A stretch of 64,000 nt of DNA, taken from the NCBI GenBank assembly GCA_015501595.1, contig JADNRX010000284.1, positions 1-64,000 on the forward strand, in the 5' to 3' direction. The notes beneath the pieces are model-generated. The model saw only the letters and a program-made list of their open reading frames with translations. It did no database searches and was not told the DNA's origin. This stretch comes from Hymenopellis radicata (taxonomy: Eukaryota > Basidiomycota > Agaricomycetes > Agaricales > Physalacriaceae). The translations under genes and the position numbers were made by a program. Shown in pieces: positions 23,021-34,750 of this stretch (position 1 is the first letter of the stretch; every line of letters begins with the position of its first letter).

Positions 23021-26000
23021 ATGCATCTCTACAATCTCACGCTGCAGCCACCGTCGGCCACTACCCAGGCCATTGTGGGCAATTTCTCAGGCGCGAGACA
23101 GCAGGAAATCATCGTCTCGCATGGAACCCGACTCGAATTGTTGCGGCCAGATCCACAGACAGGCAAGGTGTCGACGGTGATAGCGACGGACGTGTTTGGG
23201 TCGATTCGCTCACTGGCCGCCTTCCGTCTGACGGGAGGGACGAAGGGTGAGGGCTTGTATGTATTTTTCGTGTATTTTCATTTACGACTTTCTCTCAGAC
23301 TACGCCATCGTAGGGTCTGACTCTGGGCGCATAGTCATTCTCGACTACGACCCAAAGACGGCTGCCTTTGTAAAGCTCCACCAGGAAACCTATGGAAAGT
23401 CCGGTGCGCGTCGTATTGTCCCAGGTCAGTATTTGGCCACCGATCCTAAAGGTCGAAGTGTCATGATATCTGCCATGGAAAAGTCAAAACTCGTCTACAT
23501 TCTCAACCGTGACGCTGCCGCAAACCTTACCATCTCATCCCCGCTGGATGCACACAAAAATTCAGCCATCATCCACCACATTGTCGGTCTCGATGTTGGT
23601 TTTGAAAACCCAATGTTTGCTGCTTTGGAAGTTGACTACTCCGAGTCTGACCAAGACCATACAGGGGAGGCCTTCCGCCGCACAGAAAAGGTAAAGTCTC
23701 CCCACACACGAGAGCGCTCATGCTAACTCATTCGTAGATGTTGACGTATTACGAGCTTGACCTTGGACTCAACCACGTCGTGCGTAAATGGAGTGAGCCC
23801 ACTGACCCCCGGGCAAATCTCCTTCTCCAAGTGCCTGGTGGTCAATTGGCATCTTCAGACAAATTCGATGGCCCTTCTGGCGTTCTCGTTTGCTGCGAAA
23901 ACCATATCATCTACCGACACATGGACTCCCCCCAGCACCGGGTACCCATACCTCGACGGAACCATCCATTGGAGGATCCCGAACGTGGCATAATCATTGT
24001 GGCAGCTGTCATGCACAAGATGAAGGTAAGATATCAGTACCGCATATTAAAATAATCTCACATTTTCAAGGGCGCCTTTTTCTTCCTGTTACAAAGTGAA
24101 GATGGAGACCTCTTCAAAGTTACCATTGAGCATGAAGACGAGATTGTCAAATCAGTCAAGATAAAATATTTCGACACAGTTCCCGTGGCCGCGAGCCTTT
24201 GCATTCTCAAATCCGGTTTTCTCTTCGTTGCTTCCGAGTTTGGCAATCAGTGCGTGTCGGATAGCTCACTCTCCCCCCATTCTCTGACACTGTATCAGCT
24301 ACCTTTATCAGTTCCAAAAGCTCGGCGACGACGACAACGAGCCAGAGTTCAGCTCAACCTCATATCCTGAATACGGCATGCTCAACCCCTCGTCTCCTCT
24401 CCCTCACGCGTATTTCCGTCCACGACCTCTGGACAATTTGGCTGTCGCCGACGAAGTGGAGTCGTTGGATCCCATAATCGATTCCAAGGTTCTTTCCAAG
24501 CTGCCCAACTCGGACACGCCTCAGATATTCACAGCTTGTGGACGCGGTGCTCGCAGTACTCTCCGGACGCTGCAGCATGGTCTCGAGGTTGAAGAATCTG
24601 TAAGCTCAGATCTGCCTGGTATACCGAATGCTGTTTGGACCATTAAGCGTACCGAAGATGGTTCGTCTCATCCTACACTCCTGATTCAGGGAAGAAACTA
24701 ATCACCATGATCCAACAGATTCTTACGATTCATACATCATTCTCTCCTTCGTTAACGTCACCTTGGTACTTTCTATTGGAGAGACGATTGAAGAAGTTCA
24801 AGACACCGGCTTCTTGTCGTCGGCGCCCACGCTTGCTGTCCAACAAGTCGGCCACGATGCCCTGTTACAGGTACATCCAGGCGGTATACGACATGTCCTT
24901 GCAGACGGTCGTGTCACGGAGTGGAAGATTCCTCAAGGCAAAAACATTGTTTGTGCTACGACGAACAAGCGTCAAGTGGTTATCGCTTTGAGCTCTGCGG
25001 AGCTTGTATACTTTGAATTGGATCTTGAAGGACAGTTGAACGAGTACCAGGACCGCAAGGCCATGGGTAGCACCGTGTTGGCATTGAGCATTGCTGAAGT
25101 TCCAGAGGGTCGTCAGCGGACTCCCTTCCTCGTAAGTGACTCGCTGTATTTCTTCGTCCTTTTTACCTTACCTCATCTTCAAGGCCGTGGGATGTGAAGA
25201 CCAGACTGTTCGAGTTATTTCATTGGATCCGGATACTACATTGGAGACGATCAGTTTACAGGCGTTGACTGCTCCTCCATCGTCCATCTGCATCGCGGAT
25301 ATGCTTGATGCTAGTATCAACAAGACTCAACCCACCATGTTCGTTAACATCGGACTTCAAAACGGCGTACTTCTTCGCACCGTGTTGGACCCTACCAACG
25401 GACAACTTACGGATACTCGTACTCGGTGAGATCCTTCCTCCATAGGCTATGTCTTGTCTAAGACTTGTAGATTCTTGGGAACGCGGCCAATCAAGCTGAT
25501 TCGGGTTAACATTCAACGGAATCCGGCTATATTGGCACTGTCCTCTCGTTCATGGTTAAACTACACGCATCAGAATCTTATGCATTTCACACCGCTCATT
25601 TTTGAGACGTTTGATTATGCTTGGGGTTTCTCGGCGGAGCTCAGCCCGGAGGGCCTCATCGGCATTACGGGAAGCACCCTTCGGTAAGTGCCACACTTCC
25701 TCGACTGCGGTGGTCGCGAAGATGAGTTTTAGAGATTCGAGCATGACACCAGATGTCATTCGCTGAATGCTGATTTTTAATCAATTGTTCCTACTGAGCG
25801 ACCACTGCTCTCTTCTGTGTCTCCTTTCCCTTATTTACTCTTTTTTCAGGATTTTCCAAATACCGAGGTTGGGCACGAAGTTGAAGTCCGATTCACTTCC
25901 GCTATCTTACACGCCCCGCAAGTTCATCACGCACCCTAATAACGAGTACTTCTATATCATCGAAGGCGACCACCGGGTCGTCGGAGATGCGGAGGCTCAG

Positions 26001-27388
26001 AGAAGAGTAGATGATCTTGTGAGTCGCCTGTCCCGCTGCCAATAGTTCCGTTGATGACTGAGCATGTCACGATAGAAACGTAAGGGCAAGCAAGTAGACG
26101 AGGAGGTTGTGAACCTTCCGGCGGAGGTCTTCGGCCGGCCAAGAGGCCCAGCAGGTACCTGGGGATCGTGTATACGCGTTGTGGATCCTGTTGAGGTGTG
26201 CGATTATTCTCTCAACGAAAAATGTATGCTAAACGTGCATCTATAATAGTCCAAGACTTTATCCTTATTACATCTTGATGCGAACGAGTGCGCATTCTCA
26301 TTGGCCATCGTTCCGTTCTCGGCCAAGAACAACGATCTTCATTTGGTTGTTGGGACTGCCGTGGACACGGTAGTGTCCCCAAAATCCTGCTCTACTGGAT
26401 ACCTGAGAACGTATAAATTCGTGAACGATGGTGCTGAGTTGGAGTTGCTGCACAAGGTACTTCTACATCGTTTTTCTCTGCATGTCGTTGCTTAAACACA
26501 TTTTGTAGACCGAAACAGATGATGTCCCGCTCGCTCTTCTTGCCTTCCAGGGACGTCTGGTTGCTGGTGTAGGCAAGGCTTTGCGGCTTTATGACATCGG
26601 GAAAAAGAAACTTTTAAGGAAGACTGAAAATAAGGTTCGTCCAAACCTGTCATGATTACTTGAGTTTATCTGGATGTCCCTAGACTTTTGGCTCCGCCAT
26701 CGTCAGTCTGGAAACTCAAGGCTCTAGGATTCTGGTTGCCGACATGCAGGAATCGATTTCATTCGTGGCATACAAGGCACCGGAGAACCGACTACTCGTA
26801 TTCGCGGATGACAGTCAACCCCGTTGGATATCTGCCTTCACGATGGTTGATTATAATACCGTTGCCTGTGGTGACCGATTCGGAAACGTGTTTATAAACC
26901 GGTTAGACTCTAGCGTCTCCGACCAAGTGGACGACGACCCTACTGGTGCTGGTATCCTCCACGAAAAAGGACAACTCATGGGCGCGCCGCATAAAACCAA
27001 ACTGCTCTGCAATTTCCATGTCGGCGACATCATCACGTCGATTCACAAGGTGGCGATGGTCGCTGGTGGCCGTGAAATTCTGCTGTACACGGCTTTACAC
27101 GGCACCATTGGGATCCTTGTTCCGTTTGTGTCGAAGGAAGATGTGGATTTTCTATCGACGTTGGAGCAGCACATGCGCACTGAGCATTCGAGCCTGGTCG
27201 GCCGAGACCATCTTAGCTGGCGAGGCTACTACACGCCGGTGAAGGCCGTCGTGGATGGGGATCTGTGCGAGACCTATGCGTCTTTGTCGACCCAGAAGCA
27301 GGGCGGAATTGCGAGTGAGCTGGATCGCACGGTTGGTGAGGTTTTGAAGAAGCTGGAGCAGATGCGTGTTACTACGAGTGGATTCTAG
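23021..27388 (+). CDS. RSE1: Splicing factor 3B subunit 3 (SF3b130/Rse1)
   Basis: SF3B3 is a three-propeller scaffold of the SF3b complex in the U2 snRNP that helps recognise the branch point. The start [22 protein letters not shown] (23021) is the family's N-terminus. Conserved blocks include [28 protein letters not shown] (23320) and [19 protein letters not shown] (23430). Further on come the CPSF-A-type C-terminal blocks [15 protein letters not shown] (26860), [14 protein letters not shown] (27005) and [16 protein letters not shown] [25 protein letters not shown] (27200-27265), quoted here only by its ends. About a dozen short introns interrupt it. Total roughly 1,200 residues, the usual family length. 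Stop TAG 27386-27388. No frameshift was seen. Confidence 0.95.
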
Positions 27389-27845
27389 TTGTGTGTGTGT
27401 GCTTTTTCTTAGTTGCTGTCCTCCGTCAAAACGTATCTGTGTAATATTGTAGTATTAGTGATGCGATGCTTGTGTTCTTTTTGTGTGTGGGCTGTACAGT
27501 TTGGCAGATCGTTTGATTCTATCATGATGGGCACTACGGTGATGCATCGTCCGGTGTGATTCTATGAACGAGTTCTGTTGGCCATCGGGTCTCTTGGTTG
27601 CGGTACCCTCACAGTATCGCCAAATGCCGCACTGTATGGCCTGGCTGTTGACAGTGGGGACGGAAGAGCCGCAATGTCCGAAAATTATCAGATAACCTTC
27701 GGATCTAAAGATAGTTTTGGCGCAGTCCGAAGTAATACTCCTTTTGGAACGGAGGCATCACTTACTCTTGATTTGCTGATGGGCCCGTTGCTGAATGAAT
27801 TTAATAGCCTCCTTGCCGCCACGATACCCAGTATTCCTCTCCCAC
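27389..27845. other. Intergenic, nothing certain
   Basis: About 460 bases between SF3B3 and the next F-box gene. The first part is GT-rich (GTGTGTGTGTG near 27391) and fits a 3' UTR. A frame open from 27578 runs into the F-box exon but in another phase, and is probably fortuitous. Confidence 0.4.
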
Positions 27846-29821
27846 ATGAACGCAATCCATCGATCCTCGCCGCTGAGCGCTGCCCCGGGCGACCTGCTCC
27901 TGGAGATAGCCTCGCACCTCGACTGCCGCCTGGACCTCGTCAATCTATGCCTCACCGTACGTGCCGCCAACCCCCAATCCCCCCCTCGCCTTTGACTGAT
28001 GGTATACATGTACAGTCGAATAGGATCCTCACCGACGTCGCGCCGATCCTGTACGCCAATGTTGCGCTTAACACCGTGGAGCAGTGTGTCGCGACGCTGG
28101 GCATGCTTCTGCGTCGGCCGGACATCTCGCGGCATGTGCGCAAGCTGGTCATTCGCCCACGACGGCCGGGCGTGTACGGCTTCAACCGGGACGACAGCAG
28201 GCTGGTCTCGCGGTTGGTGAAGCAACTCGCATCGGAGCGCGATGCGAAGCGCCCGGAGCCGAAGCTCGACGCTCTTACGACCTTTGCTTGGGAGGACGAG
28301 GAACTGCCGTATGATGATGACATATGGTTCGCGCTGAGAATGGGGTTCGTTGACACTTTCGATCTAGACTGGGCGTCCTTCTTACCGTTTCATCTAGGTG
28401 TTCGCAACTGCGATACGTCAAGACGTCACTTGGAGTGTTTCTTCCTCATTCTAACGCACATGTAAGATACGATTATAGTGCTCTTCAGCACGATACTCAA
28501 TAACTGCAGCTCTTCGACTTTAGCAACTTGCGAGGATTCTCTCTCGTTCTTACGCGTGCCTTTTATGACTACCATTCGGAGGGATTCATTTTAAACAGTA
28601 CGTTCATCGCGTTCTAATTGGTTCACTGTACTGATGCGATTAGCTGTAGCGGACCACTTCCTAGCTCAGAAGCTTTGGGACATGCTCATCCGTAAATGTC
28701 CCGACCTCGAAGAGCTCGAGATAGATGGCTCATCGCCCTACCCCGTGGACGTGCACATGCTTCTTGGCGGACAATGGCCGAACTTGAGAAAGCTATCTTT
28801 GGGGGACGTCGTCCTCGATTGGTCACTCGGGCTGATCAACAATAAACGTCCATTCATCGAATTTCTAGAGCGTCATCCTACCCTCGAGAGTCTCAGGCTA
28901 TCGAAGCACAATGTTCTTTCGGGGCATCTAGCCGCCCTGGACGCTCCGGATATGAAGCTCACGTCCTTTTCGGGCACAATGGCACATCTCCAGGCACTCC
29001 CCACCGTACACTACCCTTCCATTCGTGCTATCGCGTTCACGGAGCCTATGCACACCCGCGATATCACTGCGGTGGCTGTGGCATCTGTCCTTCAGAATCT
29101 GACGTCCCTCACCAGCCTAAAGATCGCCTTCCATCTCCATTCCATGTATGACAGCGGGAATCTACTTCGTTCTCTCGTCGCATCATGTCCTCGCTTGGAA
29201 CACCTCCAGCTCACATGCACCCAAAAACCATCATTCCAGCTCGACTCCTTTGCCAAAGCCATCAAAGGATTCCACAAACTTCGCACGCTAGATCTTGCTA
29301 TTGTTCGATATCCGGGAGACGATACCCTCTCGATCGGTGCCGAGCGCATCGCCATGACCAACCCACGACTGCATTCTTTCACGTTGACGTTCCTCCCCCT
29401 GCCTTACCCGCTACATCTACCGTTCTCCTTCCCCCTTCTATTGTTTACTAGTCACTCGACGGCCCACGGCTCTTTCCATCTGACATGTGATAAGCATGGT
29501 CTCCCAAGGAGTCTCCGGGCGCGCGAACGCAGGCGTTTTGCGTGGCCGTGGGGGCTGGGGTACTCGTCCCACACGCGGCAGTATATCAGCGACCTACGGC
29601 CGGCCGGGTTCCCTGGTAAACAGAAGAGTGGACTGAAGGGACTGAGGGACTTGATCACGGAGAACTCCTCTGCTGGCGAGGAGATGAGGATGTTTCTGTT
29701 CTGCGGGTTCCTCGTATGGCTGGCCCTATGGGGATTCGTCGCTAGTCGACGCGGGGCACCAGTGGGGAACAGCCAGCTGATGATTCCAAGGCATATTCCC
29801 CCATATGACGGACCGAAGTGA
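27846..29821 (+). CDS. F-box/LRR-like protein with C-terminal membrane segment
   Basis: ATG 27846 (MNAIHRSSPL) is followed by the F-box PGDLLLEIASHLDCRLDLVNLC. An intron (27958-28014) joins it to SNRILTDVAPILYANV, the usual continuation in Agaricomycete F-box proteins. Further introns at about 28345-28397, 28461-28510 and 28600-28643 connect SQLRYVKTSLGVF, FDFSNLRGFSLVL and the long last exon. That exon has irregular leucine-rich repeats (for example HPTLESLRLSKHN near 28870 and FHKLRTLDLA near 29270). Near 29690 there is a hydrophobic span (MFLFCGFLVWLALWGFV) followed by basic residues and a short tail, so the protein may be anchored in a membrane by its C-terminus, which is unusual for an F-box protein. 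Stop TGA at 29819. Confidence 0.8.
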
Positions 29822-30201
29822 AATGACACGACGCATTGAAAGACAATAGTAGTATAGTATAGATACAAGACCGGTAGTTGTAATGTTCCTAGATGTTGTA
29901 CTAAAGCTAGTCTAATTTGTATAGTAGCTTGTGGCGCAGTAAGTGTATTGAACCTCTCCGGGGCTTTCTTTCTTTTTGGCAGCAGCTCGCATAGCTTTGA
30001 TCCGCATTAGCTTTCTATTGTCAACATTCTGATTACGACAAGGCATCAAAACAGATACTAATCAGTGTACAGTCCACGCGGAGTGCGCAATGTTCGCGGT
30101 AGTTCAGTCTCAAAATGACTCGTCATATTAACCAAAAACAAAATAAAGTATGGCTTGCCCGACGCCACAGGCTGTTCCTCAGAATCCAGATCTTCTCTGT
30201 A
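29822..30201. other. Convergent 3' intergenic region
   Basis: 380 bases between the stop codons of the F-box gene and the epimerase. AT-rich with TATAGTATAG-like repeats near 29850. No gene. Confidence 0.4.
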
Positions 30202-31224
30202 TTACAGACTAGCCTTCCAAGAAGCATAATACGTCGCTAAACCGTCGACTAAACCAATCTTCTTTGGCTGCCATCCCAAAAGTGCCCGCCCCAAGTACGG
30301 CCGCACCAAAGAGGTCTGGCACAATGCGCGCTCAAAAACTGAACGAAGGTCAAAATGTGACTATTTGAGGCAGGAAGGCCACTCACCAGTGTCCGGCTTC
30401 TTCAAGCGGTACCCTGAGGCACCCGATATCTTCACAAGTTTTGTCAAGACGTCTTCTTCAGACTCGGTAGTATCGTTGGCGGCATCAAAGATCTTTCCTC
30501 CCAGCGCGGGTGCCGACTCGGCGACTCGCAGGTAAAGGTCGCAAGGTCGTCCATGTGGATAACCGCCCATCGCACTCCAGGTGTGCCGGGCCACTCAATC
30601 TCGCCGCCCTTGCTCGCGGCCTCAAAGAGAGGCGCAAGTAGCGACGCGCCGCGTCCATAGAGAAGCGACGGTCGAATTACTATCCCATTCAACGTCGGAT
30701 TTACAAGGCGACTTGCTCTACTGCCGGACGCCAGGCGACGATCTCGGCGGGACGCGTGATGGGCGTCGTGTCGGTGACGACGCTTTCACGATTTTCACCG
30801 TGTACCCAGGTTCCGGAAGTATAGATGTAGGACAGCTTCGGGAAGGCGGGCCTCAAGTTGGTACAGGCGTCAGCGAGAGCCGTGATGAGGCCTCCTGCAT
30901 CGCCGCCGACTGTATCAACGACACAATCCAGGCCTCCACGATGGCTATCCATGATTCTGGGGAACTGACTTCGCCAATAATAGGAGATACTGAGGGACGA
31001 ACGTTGAGGCGAATGTTGAGACTTGGTTATGAGTACCACTTACTTTCTTCAGCAATGAGCTTTTTAGCCTTTGATTCAGACCGCGTCATGCCATAGACCT
31101 GATGGCCAGCACGAACTAAGGCTTGAGCAACGGGAAACCCGATCGTACCAGTAGCTCTGTAGTAGCCAGTCAGTCAAGTACTGACCGTAGAGAAAATACC
31201 ATACCCAAGAACGAGAACACGCAT
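30202..31224 (-). pseudogene. NAD(P)-dependent epimerase-like, three apparent frameshifts
   Basis: The protein has the extended SDR Rossmann start MRVLVLGATGTIGFPVAQAL, split by an intron after V-L-G. It continues with a typical epimerase chain: YTSGTWVHGEN (near 30810), GIVIRPSLLYGRG (near 30670), RWAVIHMDDLA (near 30560), and a last exon ending SWKASL at TAA 30202. Exon joins at 31205/31160, 31042/30995 and 30390/30345 are clean. The frame changes three times inside exons, however: near 30930 (SWIAIVE then LDCVVDTVGG), near 30704 (VAL then NPTLNG), and near 30541 (DDLA then DLYLRVAE). Each would be repaired by one extra base at a G run on the coding strand. So this is either a recent pseudogene or a locally misread stretch. 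If intact, it would be a cytosolic NAD(P)-binding oxidoreductase or epimerase acting on an unknown metabolite. Confidence 0.75.
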
Positions 31225-31643
31225 TGTGTTGGATCTAGAGTAAGTCGATGAGTAACTGGCCTTTCAGTAACTGAAGGGTGAATGTTGAACATCCTGAGAA
31301 GCAAGCGCGTATTTAAGAGTTCGGGGACCAGATCTCCAATTGGACACTCCCATCCGAAACCTAAGAATAGAGCGACACGAATAGTTCAGGCAATTGACGC
31401 GTCATCCTTCGGGTAAAAGGTCTCTCACGAAGAGGCGAGATTGAATGTCGACTTACAAATACTACCCACGTCGACGGGAGTTGTATTCACAGCGGGTCTT
31501 CCTCGAATGTGTTCAGTGCTGAATGATTCACACCACTGTCAATGACAATAAGCATGGGAAAATGAAGGAAGTGCGTCTTGGCGACGTCTGTCAATGAAAA
31601 ATACGCCGCCACATTAGCGTATCCTAATGTTATCGAGCCGACC
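31225..31643. other. Intergenic, nothing seen
   Basis: 420 bases holding the epimerase promoter and the 3' side of the next gene. No gene or repeat recognised. Confidence 0.4.
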
Positions 31644-32512
31644 TCAATCGCCTCCGAACAAAGTTGCCGGCTCATACGCGGGGAGTCCAAGGATATAATA
31701 GATCTGATGGGCCATGCAATCAGCTTTGTAACCGGCAGGAAGAGTATAATTGTTTGCAAGTGCATAAACGATGATGACGCTGAGCTGAGCAAAATCCTAT
31801 GGCAGCGAGTTGAGTCATCGCAAGAGGTGGAGTAAACACGAACTAACCTCAACTATACTCGTCACTGCGTAGGTATCGGGAACGCAGGTATCTGCATCGA
31901 CGGCCGCCGAGAACGTTCCGTCACCAGTCTCTGATGTTATGGCGTTCGCGCCATCGAAGGCATGCGATGCCTACAGACACCCATGCTTTAGTGCTCAGCT
32001 CAACTAAACATGAGAAGTACGTACCTCGTGGATCCACGTATGAATGCTGTTGACACCAAAGTAATGGGTTTCGCCGTTGTTCAACCAGGTATACGCATGT
32101 GCCACATCCCCAGGCATGAGCATCACTGTTCCAACGTATTGCCTCAAAGCAACTGGAACGGACGCCAAACTATCTATCGCCTCATCCATGGTGGTGTTCG
32201 CGTTGCTACACGGCAAAGCGTGAACGGAGAGCTGCTGTCCGTATACGTGACATTGACAACGTTCATCGAAGTCGTGCATTCCTCGTCGTCGCCCAAGTTG
32301 TCGGAGCAGGCTTCAGGAAGGTCAGGCAGGAGAATCGTCTTTGTGACGTCCGGACGCGACAGTCCGGGAATGTCAAACTCCCAGGACATGTTCTGGGCTG
32401 TCTTTTGGAGCTCGTCAGAATCGTCGTCGGCCCGAGAAGAAAGCGGTATAAAGTGAGATCGAGCCACCTGGCTCATCGTAAGGAAGGTGGCGAAGAGAAC
32501 GTGCAAGGACAT
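31644..32512 (-). CDS. HExxH metallopeptidase-like protein, copy 2 (one frameshift)
   Basis: Paralogue of the gene at 20.4-21.5 kb. ATG 32512 opens a signal-peptide-like start (MSLHVLFATFLTMSQVARS). The ectodomain runs through NVTYTD and SPFTLCR, where the frame breaks at 32210-32212 (CGTGTAGC on the coding strand). The third copy near 34.1 kb has CGGTGTAGC at the same place, so one base is missing here. The rest follows: CSNANTT, a segment VPVALRQYVGTVMLMPGD, then WIHE/intron/ASHAFD, giving the spliced zinc motif HEASH. Another intron splits IVE from DFAQ, exactly as in copy 1. It ends at TGA 31644 (EPATLFGGD) and lacks copy 1's Ser/Thr-rich hydrophobic tail, so it should be soluble and secreted. 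Confidence 0.7.
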
Positions 32513-33326
32513 CGTTTATGCCAGATAAGGATGGACTGGCAGTCAGAAAGAGGAAATGGAAGAACGGCGCGAGTTGAACCGCGCATTATAAGGGATTGAA
32601 ATTCCTACCCGCGGAAGGCGAACGCGTTGTCGAGTCAGGTCGCCGAGAAACATTTTTGGACATTCCTCGAGGGTCGATGTCGTAACTCAAGTAAAAGCGT
32701 AGTCAGGTTTCTTGCCAGCGAAGTCCGCAGCCAGTCCAAGACCATCAAGGCCTTATTATAGAAATAAACGCAGTACACAAACAGAAGCGCTCGGCATTGA
32801 CATGCACAGGAGCTGCGAAGAGGGCAGCGCAACCACTGCAAACCAATGGCAAACACGTCGTCGACAAAGTGAAAGCAGGCGACCGCGATTCCATCCTCTC
32901 CAAACCATGAAGGCTCAACAGTTTCCGGATGTAGTTTCCACCAAAAAATGCGTCTTATTACTGTAGACAAAGCGGATGACAGAAGAAGCGAAAAAGAAAC
33001 AAGCTGAGCCAATCATTCGCGAAGGAAAGCGCACCCTTCTGCAGCGGAAGATGAGTGTGTGAGGAGGTGTGAGGGTATCTGCGGCAGATGGAGCAGCATA
33101 TTGGTGCAAGTACTCAGGTCATCACCGTCGTAAGAGTACACGCAGCGTCTCAGGATTGACGGTTTCCAGTGGCTAAGGAGACGTTCTGTCGAAGAGCTGG
33201 CAGTGTGAGGCAGGTGTGAGATCTCCAAGCCACGCGATGACCAGGGTAGCGCGTTGGTTTACCGTCTCCGATCAAGGTTATTAATTATTTCCGATCCCTC
33301 TTTTAATTTAACACCACGACCACCTA
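32513..33326. other. Intergenic; part of a duplicated block
   Basis: No supported gene. The stretch 33092-33240 (AGCAGCATATTGGTGCAAGTACTCAGG onward, seen here as its first 20 bases and beyond) is similar to 34156-34290. That marks it as part of the two-gene duplication described for the flanking genes. Minus-strand open frames here have no recognised product. Confidence 0.6.
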
Positions 33327-33867
33327 ATGCCTCAGACTCGAGCAACTTTGTACGTTTCGCACATGTCCGCAATGTATCTTACTTTACCACTCCTTAGCGA
33401 AGATGTGTTCCCCGCCACCCTTCCGGCTTCCGACACGCCACCAATCCAACACGATCGTGAATAATCACGTCGCACCGTACTATTCCTTAGGTTGGAGGTT
33501 TGCCGAATTCGACCTCCGTCGTCACTTCGCTGCGCAGAGTGAATGGAACAAGACGTACAGTGCTATGTCCGACTCCTAGTCGGCGTGGGTCAATCCGAGG
33601 TGGAAGCCTTACGCCAAGGAGCTCCCGTACGTCTCTGATCTGGCGCTGTGGACTGATGCTCATTCATCTAGGCAGTCATTATCACTGTCCAATGATGCAC
33701 GTCATGCCCAACGGGGACGCTCTTTACCAGGTCGCGATTAACTTCCCTACCCAGATGAAGACGCTCAAGAAATCGGGACAACAAATCATTGAGGCTGCCA
33801 TCGAGGTCCTCAGCCTGTTGACAAGGCGTCCGAGCTCAAGTGGTATCGTATCGATCCCTTGTGTTAG
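33327..33867 (+). pseudogene. Broken copy of the small-protein gene at 34.75 kb
   Basis: Nearly base-for-base alignable with 34751-35534: the same start (ATG 33327), the same first intron, then EDVFPATLPASDTPPI, RFAEFDLRRHF, SAWVNPRW and HYHCPMMHVMPNGDA. Two lesions disable it: a 2-base deletion after CCAATCC (near 33450), and a TAG stop at 33577-33579 where the intact copy has CAG. The second intron is short (about 49 bases), without the inverted-repeat element found in the other copy. Final codons of the ancestral frame end near 33867. Confidence 0.85.
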
Positions 33868-33984
33868 GTTACTTTGTCTATATATTGTTTGCGCCCCTCT
33901 GCTGTTCTACTCTTCTGTCGCTATTTTTTTGTTGTGCTTGACAATAATATTAAAGTTTGTCGTCCTACTCCAGCCTACTCTCGA

Positions 33985-34150
33985 AGTGTCTTGAGGTAGA
34001 ACACGCACTGTTCCAAGGTACTGTCTCAAAGCAACGGGGACAGACGCCAAACTATCAATCGCGTCATACATAGTCGTGTTCGCGTTGCTACACCGGCAAA
34101 GCATGAACGGAGAGCTGTTAAGTTGTCCGACGTGACATTTATAATGTTCA
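33985..34150 (-). pseudogene. Remnant of HExxH metallopeptidase-like gene, copy 3
   Basis: About 45 codons remain: LCRCSNANTTMYDAIDSLA and VPVALRQYLGTV, aligned with the middle of copy 2 (32090-32230). The HExxH exon, the signal peptide and everything after the LGTV segment are gone. On its 5' side the homology jumps directly to the intergenic block shared with 33092-33240, implying a deletion of roughly 0.8 kb. It still keeps the extra base missing in copy 2. Confidence 0.8.
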
Positions 34151-34750
34151 CTATAGCAGCGTATTGGCGTAAGTACTCAGATCATCAGAGTCGTCGTGAC
34201 TCGTAAGTGTACACACGGCGTCTCAGGATTGACGAGTGCTAGCGGTGAAGGAGACGTTCTGTTGAAGAGCTGGGCAGCGAGCCATAGACATCTCTTTTTG
34301 GATTCGGAAGAAGCTAGAAAGACTTTAAGAGACGTCGTTGAGTGGGTAACGGCTTGACTCTTCAATAATCAAAAAGTATTCTCGATTCCTCGTCGCCCCG
34401 AATCTTAGTTGTTTGAGAAAAAGTGACCTACAACGTCGTATCGCGTTCATACATCCGGCCTGACTTGAACAGGCATCTCAAATGGATCGGTTGAATATTT
34501 GATGCTCTACGAGCTGAGCTACGGACGTGCGAACTGAATTCGTTATTTCAGTCTATATTCAATATTCCATTCTTTCGTTGCCCTCACAGCGATGTAGAGG
34601 AGGGATTCCCAAAGTCGCGCCGCTCGCGTTGATTGCAAGCCGTCGGCTGAGTCACGTGGTAGCGCGTTTGTTGTTTAAAACAATGTTTACTTGATGTTTA
34701 CCGATCACTCTTCAACACCACCACCACCACCACCAGAATTTGTGTTACAA
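34151..34750. other. Intergenic with tRNA-like locus and (CCA)n run
   Basis: Holds the duplicated block 34156-34290, a tRNA-like structure (separate entry) and a short CAC/CCA microsatellite at about 34712-34735 just before the next start codon. The microsatellite is much shorter in the sister copy (near 33311-33324), so it expanded after the duplication. No protein gene. Confidence 0.6.
34450..34528 (-). tRNA. tRNA-like locus, anticodon unresolved
   Basis: On the minus strand the sequence folds as a cloverleaf. The 7-bp acceptor stem ACGTCCG/CGGATGT has one G-T pair. The D arm is GCTC-loop-GAGC. The T arm GCCTG-TTCAAGT-CAGGC is perfect. The internal promoter boxes (TAGCTCAGCTCG and GTTCAAGTC) fit RNA polymerase III consensus. 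The anticodon arm closes as TCAAA/TTTGA or, shifted by one, CAAAT/ATTTG. It encloses a 13-15 base loop, so an intron of about 6-8 bases or decay must be assumed, and no anticodon fits all rules. A tRNA pseudogene or a short tRNA-derived repeat is equally possible. Confidence 0.5.

Noticed and set aside
34705..34738. CRISPR-like or coding meaning of the (CCA)n run
   Set aside because: A plain microsatellite in a eukaryotic intergenic region.
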